Origin: JBHIBA01 sp046758845
GTDB lineage: Bacteria; UBA8248; JACPRG01; G963555815
Direction: 5' to 3'
Length of the DNA stretch: 7,668 nt
Assembly: GCA_046758845.1 (NCBI GenBank)
Contig: JBHIBA010000227.1
Span: 1-7,668 of the forward strand
Both the position numbers and the translations under genes were made by a program. The notes beneath the pieces were generated by a model. That model ran no database searches. It had not been told where the DNA came from and worked only from the letters and a program-made list of their open reading frames with translations. Numbering within the stretch: position 1 is the stretch's first letter; the number at the start of each line of letters is the position of its first letter. Below are positions 1 to 5,196 of the stretch, in pieces.

Positions 1-882
1 ATCCGGCCAGAGGGATTTCGCCACGCAGTCAATCGGTTTCACCGACTTGGCCCGCGGGTGGGCGGCGGCCAGGCCGTCCAGGATGGTCCGGATGCCCTTA
101 AGCGAGGGCCTGGGCGGATCGGGGACGTGCTCCGCCCAGAAGCGGTAGGTGGTCTCTAAGTTCTCGTCGTCGCCGAGGCTCGGGATGTTTTCGCGCAGGA
201 CCCGCTTTGCGAGGTCGGGGTCGGACTTGAACGCCTTGACGCCTTTGGAGTAAGCGCGAAGGAAGCGCTCGGCGATCTCTTTTCGTTCGGCGGCGAAGGA
301 CTGCAGGGCGAAGCCGACGCCCCCCTGGTAGGTCATCTCCTTGCCGTCCCAGAGAAGGTTGTAGCCCTCCCGAATGGCCCGGAAGCTGAACGGCAGGGGC
401 AGGATGGCCGCGTCCACTTCACCCGCCAGGAGGCCTTCGCACGCCGCCTGGAAGCCGGCCCAGTAAGGAACCCGCTCGATGTCGTCCCCCTTGAGTCCCC
501 ACTTGGGGAGCAGGAGATCCAGCGTGAAGTCGGCGTTACCCTTCAGGCTGAAGCCGCCGAGGGTGCGCCCTTTGAGGTCCTGGGGTCTGGAAATTGCCCG
601 CTTGGCCACGACGCTCAGGTGGTTAAAGTGATTGAGATTCAAAATGATTTCTGTGGGTTTTCCTTCCACGGTGGACTGGATGACGGGGGCGCCGCCGAAG
701 GTGCAGAGGTCCACTTCGCCGTCCAGGACGACGGCCAGCGTCCGCACGGCCGGCGGCTCGAACGTGATGACGGCGTCGAGGCCCTCTTCCTGAAACAGCC
801 CGGCCTCCCGGCAGAGCCACGGGATGGACTGATTCGCCGCCAGCGCCCCCAACCCGATCCGCAGCTTCACACTATCGCCCAT
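1..882 (-). CDS. NMT1/SsuA/THI5-like ABC substrate-binding protein, C-terminus cut by window edge
   Basis: My translation gives 294 codons open to the left edge, so the C-terminus lies outside. The start reads MGDSVKLRIGLGALAANQ and is followed by a helix ending in EAGLFQEEGLDAVI. This matches the first strand-helix unit of the nitrate/sulfonate/taurine/thiamine-precursor receptor family, where the 'GLF..EGLD' pattern is typical. Residues near 58 (VDLCTFGGAPVI) fit the ligand-cleft strand, and 'LLAGEVDAAILPLP' near residue 150 fits the second lobe. The ATG at 882 is preceded by AAGGAG (893-888) with a 5-base spacer, a strong ribosome site. Reading upstream in frame reaches a TGA near 948 without another ATG, GTG or TTG. 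The protein therefore has no visible signal peptide, which is odd for a periplasmic receptor. It starts 109 bases after the preceding gene and has its own promoter candidate. Family confident; ligand unknown. Confidence 0.87.
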   Translation of the reverse strand, partial: MGDSVKLRIGLGALAANQSIPWLCREAGLFQEEGLDAVITFEPPAVRTLAVVLDGEVDLCTFGGAPVIQSTVEGKPTEIILNLNHFNHLSVVAKRAISRPQDLKGRTLGGFSLKGNADFTLDLLLPKWGLKGDDIERVPYWAGFQAACEGLLAGEVDAAILPLPFSFRAIREGYNLLWDGKEMTYQGGVGFALQSFAAERKEIAERFLRAYSKGVKAFKSDPDLAKRVLRENIPSLGDDENLETTYRFWAEHVPDPPRPSLKGIRTILDGLAAAHPRAKSVKPIDCVAKSLWPD

Positions 883-920
883 CCTTGCTCCTTGCGTGCA
901 GAGGATTCGTAGATTTCTTA

Positions 921-949
921 AGAATAAGCGTAGCAGGAGACTGATTCAA
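921..949 (-). promoter_or_regulatory. Candidate sigma-70-type promoter for the substrate-binding protein gene
   Basis: On the minus strand TTGAAT (949-944) is separated by exactly 17 bases from TATTCT (926-921). Each hexamer matches the consensus at 4 of 6 positions. The predicted start of transcription would leave a leader of about 30 bases before the ATG at 882. A 10-base palindrome, TTCTTAAGAA (915-924), overlaps the -10 box and could be a repressor site, though AT-rich palindromes this short also arise by chance. The location in the 109-base gap between genes supports the call; there is no experimental evidence. Confidence 0.45.
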
Positions 950-991
950 AGCAAATAGATGACTGTAGCATCGATTGCCATATGCCTCCGG

Positions 992-1582
992 TTATCCGAT
1001 GAGCCCAATGTTGTCGTTGCTAACTCTAGTAGCCCTGACGCTGACTTGAACTACAAGCACCACCTCGGTAGGCTGCGCCTGCTCCAGGAGAGGATCCGTC
1101 GTAACGGACACATTCGTTACGAGCGCATCATCTTCGAGGAGGCAAAAGAAAGGGTCTTCATCCGGCAAGGGGTGATCCCCCGAGGGAAGTTCTCTGGAAT
1201 CCTTAGGCATCCTTAGTCCATCAAGCAGTGTTTTAAGACGGTTATCTATATCACCGCCATGTTGGATAAGCGATCCAGGCTCACCAGGCCGCAGGAAGAG
1301 AATGTTGAGACCACAAATAAGATTGATGCGCGCACTGACAAGAGGGGCAAACTGGAACGTGTCAATCGGATGGATTAATGAAATCTTTCTGGCAGCAGGT
1401 TTTGCCTTCAGAAACTCCGTTATCTCTTTTAGCGGGAGCTGATTCCAAAGTTCCCGCAGTTGCCCGTGGAATGCTCGTCGCAGTTTTTGTTTGTCGTCCA
1501 CGGAACCATTCGCTTTTAGAGGGCCACGATAGACGAGTCTGAACTCCACTTGGCTAGGCTCCAATGTGTTTTGCCTGGACAT
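992..1582 (-). CDS. Hypothetical protein with RusA-like (Holliday junction resolvase) acidic motif
   Basis: The protein has 196 residues from ATG at 1582. I do not recognise a named family. Residues 110-123 read GDIDNRLKTLLDGL and residues 146-155 FCLLEDDALV. The pattern D-x-D-N-x-x-K-x-x-x-D-x-L, then D-D-x-x-V, is what the resolvase RusA shows around its catalytic Asp70, Asp72, Lys76 and Asp91. Here the matching residues would be D111, D113, K117 and D151/D152. It is longer than E. coli RusA (120 residues), with extra sequence at 24-100 and 124-145. The start is uncertain. The ATG overlaps the end of rtcA by 29 bases and has a distant GGAG (13-base spacer). A GTG at 1549 has TTGGAG nine bases upstream, begins 4 bases after the rtcA stop, and leaves 185 residues starting VEFRLVYRG. 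GC is 43-52% in sampled lines, below its neighbours, which hints at transfer. Gene call firm; nuclease role is inference. Confidence 0.75.
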   Translation of the reverse strand: MSRQNTLEPSQVEFRLVYRGPLKANGSVDDKQKLRRAFHGQLRELWNQLPLKEITEFLKAKPAARKISLIHPIDTFQFAPLVSARINLICGLNILFLRPGEPGSLIQHGGDIDNRLKTLLDGLRMPKDSRELPSGDHPLPDEDPFFCLLEDDALVTNVSVTTDPLLEQAQPTEVVLVVQVSVRATRVSNDNIGLIG

Positions 1583-2639
1583 TCACTTTTCTTGGCTCCG
1601 CCCTATTCTTATCCAACATTACCTCTGCGATCGAAAATTGCTCCACGACCCAGGCGTTGGTGGTGAGGTGGCGGGTGACGCGCTCGACGGTGAAGGTGGA
1701 TTCCCCGCCCGCCAGGGCCATCGGCAAAAGTAGTTGATCGCCCAGGTGCGAATCGGCCGCCGCGCCGGAATCACAGTACGCCCTCAGCGCGCCCACGGCC
1801 TCCTCCGCCACCGCCTCCGACGAAAGTCCCCTTCTCCCCAAGGCGCTGAAGCCGGCAGAGACGTTCTCACGATCCGCCGCGAGAAAAATCCCCGCCCCTG
1901 GACATACGGCCCGGACCCGGAGGGGCTCAATCCGCGTTTCCACCCCGAATTCCCTCAGAAGAGACCGAGCCCGATCGGCCATTCGCTGCGGGATGTGGGA
2001 AGGCAGGTTGGCCGCCACCGTCCGACCCCGCACACGAGTCAGACGGCCCCCCTCGATGAGCGTCAATGGGGCCAGCCGGACCTTCTCCGGTAAACCGATG
2101 CCTTGGATGCGCGCCCGAATCTCCCCGCCCCCCGCGGGGTACCACCCCCATTTCACCAGCTCCATTTCGGCTTTCACGCCCATCCGCGACAGCGCGGGAA
2201 GCCACACGTCGCAGGCGTAATCGAAAGGGGGACTCCAGGCCACGTGCGTGCCGCCCCGGAGCACGAGGGTTGACTCGCCCTCGGCGAAGACCAAAGGGAG
2301 GAGAAGGGTCTGCAGCAGCAGCGTGGCCGACCCGGCGCTGCCCCCTTCCCGTGCCTCGGCAATGTCAAAGACGTAATTACCCGCCCTGGGCGGTCCGGAC
2401 GGCGCGAAAGTCAGCTCCTGCGAGCCGATCTTGTCCCCCCGGACCTGCGCTCCACAGATCGAAGCCGCCGCGCGCACGGCGGTGAGGTGCTGCGCCGCAA
2501 GACCGGAGTTCTTCCGGCCCGCCCGAATTTTCTGAATACAGACTTTCCGGCCGGTGATGGCCGCGAGACTCAGGGCCGTGCGCAAGACCTGGCCGCCGCC
2601 CTCGCCGTGCGAGCCGTCGATCGAGAGGCTGTCTGACAT
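1554..2639 (-). CDS. rtcA: RNA 3'-terminal phosphate cyclase RtcA
   Basis: RtcA uses ATP to turn an RNA 3'-phosphate into a 2',3'-cyclic phosphate, through a histidine-AMP intermediate; it acts in the cytoplasm in RNA repair. The 361-residue protein has the family marks in order: HGEGGGQ (11-17), IRAGR (38-42), QHLTAV (50-55), GGTHVAWSPP (129-138), WYPAGGG (166-172), a middle insert domain around 185-275, then GFSALGRRGLSSE, DQLLLPMALAG and RHLTTN. The His of RHLTTN (324) aligns with the adenylated His309 of E. coli RtcA. E. coli RtcA is about 338 residues. I chose the ATG at 2639 because MSDSLSIDGSHGEGGGQ aligns with the known N-terminus. The in-frame ATG at 2687 would add 16 residues and overlap the upstream permease. 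No good ribosome site is visible, so translation may depend on coupling to the permease stop 31 bases upstream. No rtcB or rtcR is present. Confidence 0.95.
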   Translation of the reverse strand: MSDSLSIDGSHGEGGGQVLRTALSLAAITGRKVCIQKIRAGRKNSGLAAQHLTAVRAAASICGAQVRGDKIGSQELTFAPSGPPRAGNYVFDIAEAREGGSAGSATLLLQTLLLPLVFAEGESTLVLRGGTHVAWSPPFDYACDVWLPALSRMGVKAEMELVKWGWYPAGGGEIRARIQGIGLPEKVRLAPLTLIEGGRLTRVRGRTVAANLPSHIPQRMADRARSLLREFGVETRIEPLRVRAVCPGAGIFLAADRENVSAGFSALGRRGLSSEAVAEEAVGALRAYCDSGAAADSHLGDQLLLPMALAGGESTFTVERVTRHLTTNAWVVEQFSIAEVMLDKNRAEPRKVNVQAKHIGA

Positions 2640-2670
2640 GGGTCCGCAATTCGGCCGCGCAAGGCCCCGT

Positions 2671-3594
2671 TCAGGCCCTGCGTCCATGCGGGTCCAGGGC
2701 GTCGCGGAGGCCGTCGCCCAGGAAGTTGAAGGACATGACCGTCAGGAGGATGAAACAGCCGGGGAAGATCGCCAGCCAGGGGGCCGAGCGCAGATACTCC
2801 TGCGCGTTGTTCAGCATGCTCCCCCAGGAGGGCGTCGGGGGGACGATCCCCAGGCCCAGAAAGCTCAGGACCGACTCGTAAAGGATGATGTTGCCCACCG
2901 ACAACGTAGCCGCCACGATGATGGGCGCCACACAGTTGGGCAGGATGTGAAGCACGAGAATCCGGGAACCCCCCGCGCCCATCGCCCGGCTGGCCTCGAC
3001 GAACTCGGCGCTCTTGGCCTTGAGGACCGAAGCCCTCACCAGCCGCGCCACCGTCATCCAGTTGAACAGCACGATAATGGCCACCAGCCGCACCACCTGG
3101 AGGTAATCCCCGGGCGGAAGCGGCAGCAGCTTGTCCAGCTCCACGGCCGAGAGGATGATCATCAAAGGGAGGATAGGCAGGGAGAGGAGCGAATCCGTCA
3201 GGCGCATGAGGAAGTTGTCCACCCATCCTCCGCGGTAGCCCGCCAGCGACCCCACCGTAACGCCGATGAGGGCTGAGGCCACCGCCGCCGTTATACCGAA
3301 GGAGAGAGAAACCCGCCCCCCGTAGACGATGCGCGTGAAGACGTCCCGGCCCAGCTCGTCCGTCCCGAACCAGTTCTTCCACGATGGCTTCGCGTAGAGC
3401 CTGAGCAGGTCGGGAGCGTCGGGCGCAAACCCCGTCACGTAAGTGGAGATCCACGGAGCGACGAGGGCCAGAAGCGCCAGAAAGGCGAGGACGGCGGAGC
3501 TGGCCAGGGCCAGGCGGTGATTGCGGAAGTTCCGCCAGACGGAGTGAGCCGTCGTTGCGGCCGGAACCGCAGATGTGGAAACGCCGGTTGCCAT
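2671..3594 (-). CDS. DppC/OppC-type peptide/nickel ABC transporter permease
   Basis: One of the two membrane subunits of a peptide-family ABC importer, 307 residues, the usual length (E. coli DppC 300, OppC 302). A short cytoplasmic N-terminus leads into membrane segment 1 (about 28-50). FGTDELGRDVFTR (76-88) is the hallmark of the C-type subunit. The ATPase-contacting EAA loop is EFVEASRAMGAGGSRILVLH (197-216), followed by ILPN. SFLGLG (from 244) with PPTPSWG, and NFLGDGLRDALDP (290-302), close the protein as in the family. The ATG lies six bases after the stop of the B-subunit gene, and the sequence GAGGA that overlaps that stop serves as ribosome site, so the two genes are translationally coupled. 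What is missing is the usual downstream ATPase pair; rtcA follows instead. Substrate (dipeptide, oligopeptide, nickel, other) cannot be read from the permease. Confidence 0.96.
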   Translation of the reverse strand: MATGVSTSAVPAATTAHSVWRNFRNHRLALASSAVLAFLALLALVAPWISTYVTGFAPDAPDLLRLYAKPSWKNWFGTDELGRDVFTRIVYGGRVSLSFGITAAVASALIGVTVGSLAGYRGGWVDNFLMRLTDSLLSLPILPLMIILSAVELDKLLPLPPGDYLQVVRLVAIIVLFNWMTVARLVRASVLKAKSAEFVEASRAMGAGGSRILVLHILPNCVAPIIVAATLSVGNIILYESVLSFLGLGIVPPTPSWGSMLNNAQEYLRSAPWLAIFPGCFILLTVMSFNFLGDGLRDALDPHGRRA

Positions 3595-3600
3595 TTTTCC

Positions 3601-4563
3601 TCAGGCGATGGACTCTCGCCGCAAGCGGGGGTCGGCGACTCCGTAGGCGATGTCGGCCATCATGTTGAACAGAAGCGTCAGCGCCGCCAGGCACATGAAG
3701 GCGATCATCGCCACGTAGTAATCCGAGCCGATGACGGAGTCGTACAGAAGCCTTCCCATCCCGGGCCAGGCGAAGATGGTCTCGGTGATCAGCGCCCCGC
3801 TGAACAGCTCCGGGATCGAGAGGGCCAAAACGGTGATCATGGGAAAAGCCGCGTTCTTCAAGGCGTGCCGGCCGATGACAGCGGTCTCGCCCAGACCCTT
3901 GGCTCGCGCCGTGCGGATGTAATCGGTCTTCAAGGTGTCGAACATGCTGTTCCGCATGTAGCGGGTCCATTGGCCCAGCGTTTGAATACTGAGCACCAAG
4001 GCGGGCAGGGTCAGGTGCCAGAGACGATCGCCCAGGGAGTGCCGCCCCAGCGTTCGTATCCCGCCCGGCGGGAACCACCCCAGGACTTCGGCGAACAGGA
4101 TGATGGCCATAAGGCCAAGCCAGAAGGCGGGGACGGAAATCCCTGTGAAGGCCCCCAGGTTCACCGCGTAGTCGAAACCCGAATACTGCCGCAGGGCCGA
4201 GAAGATCCCCAATGGGACGGCAACGACCAAGCTGATGAGGAAGGCCGCCGCCATGAGCCAAAAGGTGTTGCCGATCCGGCTGGAGAGGATCTCGCCCGTG
4301 GGACGCTTGTACGTCCGCGAGAAACCCAGATCCCCGGAGAGGACCTGCCGGACCCATTTCAGGTAGCGGACGTAGATGGGCTGATCGAGCCCGTAGAGCC
4401 TGCGGAGATTGGCGATGTCTTCCGCGGTGATGTTGGGCCGGGAAGTGATGAGGAGGTCGACCGGATCGCCGGGCATCAGGCCCAGCATGTAATAGAGGAC
4501 GATGGAGAGGATCACCAGGACGCCCAGCATGTGGACGAATCGTTTCAGGAGCTTGGTTCCCAT
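3601..4563 (-). CDS. DppB/OppB-type peptide/nickel ABC transporter permease
   Basis: Partner membrane subunit of the same importer, 320 residues, within the family range (E. coli OppB 306, DppB 339). Membrane segment 1 spans about 10-29 and ends in PGDP (31-34), the usual B-subunit start. The segment LYGLDQPIYVRYLKWV and then GDLGFS are family landmarks in the first periplasmic loop. The EAA loop is DYIRTARAKGL (214-224) with HALKNA behind it. WPGMGRLL (266-273) and a final DPRLR (311-315) are also standard. The ATG at 4563 has GAGG about five bases upstream. The gene sits 633 bases from its probable receptor gene and I see no clean promoter just ahead of it, so it may be read through from upstream or use a promoter I cannot recognise. 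Confidence 0.96.
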   Translation of the reverse strand: MGTKLLKRFVHMLGVLVILSIVLYYMLGLMPGDPVDLLITSRPNITAEDIANLRRLYGLDQPIYVRYLKWVRQVLSGDLGFSRTYKRPTGEILSSRIGNTFWLMAAAFLISLVVAVPLGIFSALRQYSGFDYAVNLGAFTGISVPAFWLGLMAIILFAEVLGWFPPGGIRTLGRHSLGDRLWHLTLPALVLSIQTLGQWTRYMRNSMFDTLKTDYIRTARAKGLGETAVIGRHALKNAAFPMITVLALSIPELFSGALITETIFAWPGMGRLLYDSVIGSDYYVAMIAFMCLAALTLLFNMMADIAYGVADPRLRRESIA

Positions 4564-4654
4564 GCGACCTCATCCGGGAAAAGGCGTTGCCAGCCGGGCC
4601 ACGCAATATCCTAACAAAGTGGGGGCGACCTTGATTTTCGCAGGGAAATTCGTT

Positions 4655-4667
4655 CTAGGATACCTAG
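4655..4667. repeat. Short palindrome CTAGG-ata-CCTAG upstream of the B permease gene
   Basis: Two perfect five-base arms around three bases, about 90 bases before the ATG at 4563, in an AT-richer pocket of the gap. It could be an operator for the permease-rtcA run. At this length chance is a serious alternative. Confidence 0.3.
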
Positions 4668-4708
4668 AGATATGCTTAGGGAGGACTCTTTGAAAGACGG
4701 CTGGATTT

Positions 4709-4743
4709 CCCAGGGGGCGCTTTTTGTAAACCGCCCCCCTGGG
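4709..4743. repeat. GC-rich hairpin
   Basis: CCCAGGGGGCG (4709-4719) faces CGCCCCCCTGGG (4732-4743), a stem of about 11 pairs with one bulged base and a 12-base loop. There is no T-run after it on either strand, so it is not an ordinary intrinsic terminator. It may stall or protect transcript ends between dppA and dppB. Confidence 0.6.
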
Positions 4744-4751
4744 GACCCCCC

Positions 4752-4792
4752 GGAAAACTTCTGACGGCCCGGCACTGCGCGGCCGGGCCTGC
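4752..4792 (-). repeat. Dispersed repeat copy A, with internal hairpin (partner at 7093-7135)
   Basis: Read on the minus strand, this copy has GCAGGCCCGGCC (4792-4781), then a GCGCAGTGCCGG block and a TCAGAAGTTTTC end. The same order occurs on the plus strand at 7093-7135, with the first 12 bases identical and 9 of the next 12 matching. Within it GGCCCGGC (4766-4773) pairs with GCCGGGCC (4782-4789) around an eight-base loop. Confidence 0.5.
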
Positions 4793-4852
4793 CTGGGTTG
4801 GGTGTGTGTCCGGCTGATCCGGCAGTCTGTGCCCCTCCGGTGGCTTGAATCT

Positions 4853-4963
4853 TTGGCCGAATGCGCGCTGGTCGTAGGGGAGGGCCTTGCGCCCTCCCGC
4901 GGGGGCCCGCAAGAGCCTGCCCTGAGCGCAGCCGAAGGGGACGCCCCTACAGCATTCGGCCAA
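4853..4963. repeat. 111-base MITE-like element with perfect 12-base inverted ends
   Basis: TTGGCCGAATGC (4853-4864) is the exact reverse complement of GCATTCGGCCAA (4952-4963). Nested inside are a second pair, GTAGGGG (4874-4880) and CCCCTAC (4944-4950), a hairpin GGGAGGGC/GCCCTCCC (4878-4885, 4891-4898), and GCGGG/CCCGC (4899-4903, 4906-4910). The right half contains CCCTGAGCGCAGCCGAAGGG (4920-4939), which resembles a short intergenic repeat I recall as common in several high-GC environmental bacteria. It has no coding capacity. Small non-autonomous transposon, REP-type element, or a structured RNA are the options; no obvious target-site duplication flanks it. Confidence 0.65.
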
Positions 4964-4977
4964 CGAGCCAGTTTTTT

Positions 4978-5015
4978 GCGAAAGCGTGCGGCCCCGAAGG
5001 GCCGCACTCTTTCGC
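4978..5015 (-). repeat. Long hairpin closed by a C(UUCG)G loop on the minus-strand transcript
   Basis: GCGAAAG (4978-4984) pairs with CTTTCGC (5009-5015) and TGCGGCCC (4987-4994) with GGGCCGCA (4999-5006), separated by a two-by-two internal loop: 15 pairs in all. On the minus strand the loop reads TTCG between C and G, the exceptionally stable UUCG tetraloop. That suggests the minus-strand transcript, the sense of dppA and dppB, is the functional one. No T-run follows on that strand (an A-run does), so it is more likely an RNA-stability or processing element than a terminator. Confidence 0.65.
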
Positions 5016-5047
5016 GAAACAAAAGTCTTCCAGGGGGTGGGGGGGGT

Positions 5048-5066
5048 CCCGACGCACCGCGTCGGG
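5048..5066 (+). repeat. Compact perfect hairpin CCCGACGC-acc-GCGTCGGG
   Basis: Eight perfect base pairs with a three-base loop. On the plus strand it is followed by only TTTC, so at most it is a weak terminator for a transcript that has no known gene here. Confidence 0.5.
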
Positions 5067-5071
5067 TTTCT

Positions 5072-5172
5072 GCACTGGCGTGCCTGGTCAACCACCTCTC
5101 ATGAGCCGAGCGCCAAGGACGTCGTCTAAAAGGCAAGGACCCCCAACCGCAGCTTAGCCGGCACGCCAGTGC
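5072..5172. repeat. 101-base element with perfect 13-base inverted ends
   Basis: GCACTGGCGTGCC (5072-5084) is the exact reverse complement of GGCACGCCAGTGC (5160-5172). The 75-base interior has no gene and little further symmetry beyond GGT-ca-ACC. The right end lies 24 bases after the dppA stop. The ends differ from those of the 4853-4963 element, so this is a different family or an unrelated structure. MITE-like element is the best guess. Confidence 0.6.
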
Positions 5173-5196
5173 CAAAAAAGGCCCCCCACGGTCTTT

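Larger units (their letters stand above)
4564..5196. other. Repeat-rich 633-base gap between receptor and permease genes
   Basis: No gene is supported here. Open frames on both strands are short, rich in Pro, Arg and Gly, and run straight through perfect hairpins. From left to right the gap holds a small palindrome CTAGG-ata-CCTAG (4655-4667), three GC-rich hairpins (4709-4743, 4766-4789, 4978-5015), a 111-base element with 12-base inverted ends (4853-4963), a short hairpin (5048-5066) and a 101-base element with 13-base inverted ends (5072-5172). A run of eight G lies at 5039-5046. After the dppA stop the minus strand has a T-run at about 5179-5174, but no convincing stem precedes it, so I do not call a terminator. 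Confidence 0.75.

Noticed and set aside
959..1216. Plus-strand open frame of 85 codons opposite the RusA-like gene
   Set aside because: Complement of a gene whose acidic motif reads well on the minus strand; no ribosome site and no family features.
2570..4606. Minus-strand open frame of 678 codons covering both permeases
   Set aside because: Out-of-frame reading of high-GC sequence, with Pro/Arg/His-rich low-complexity translation; the two permease frames explain the region.
3517..4614. Long plus-strand open frame of 365 codons
   Set aside because: It is the complement of the B permease gene, whose membrane segments and EAA loop are unmistakable; its own translation is rich in Gly, Asp, Gln and Arg and has no family features.
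4971..5015. Intrinsic terminator formed by the T-run at 4972-4977 and the adjacent hairpin
   Set aside because: The T-run precedes the stem on the plus strand and appears as an A-run after it on the minus strand, so the order is wrong for termination in either direction.
4570..5175. Minus-strand open frames of 201 and 139 codons in the dppA-dppB gap
   Set aside because: They run through perfect hairpins and inverted repeats, give Arg/Pro/Gly-rich translations and have no ribosome sites; similarity between these frames and those near 7100 reflects the DNA repeat.
5174..5196. Terminator just after the dppA stop on the minus strand
   Set aside because: There is a T-run of six but the preceding bases form no stable stem.
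4564..5196. tRNA or other known structured RNA gene in the gap
   Set aside because: Hairpins are present but I see no cloverleaf, no GGTTC-type T-loop with matching acceptor stem, and no riboswitch core I recognise.
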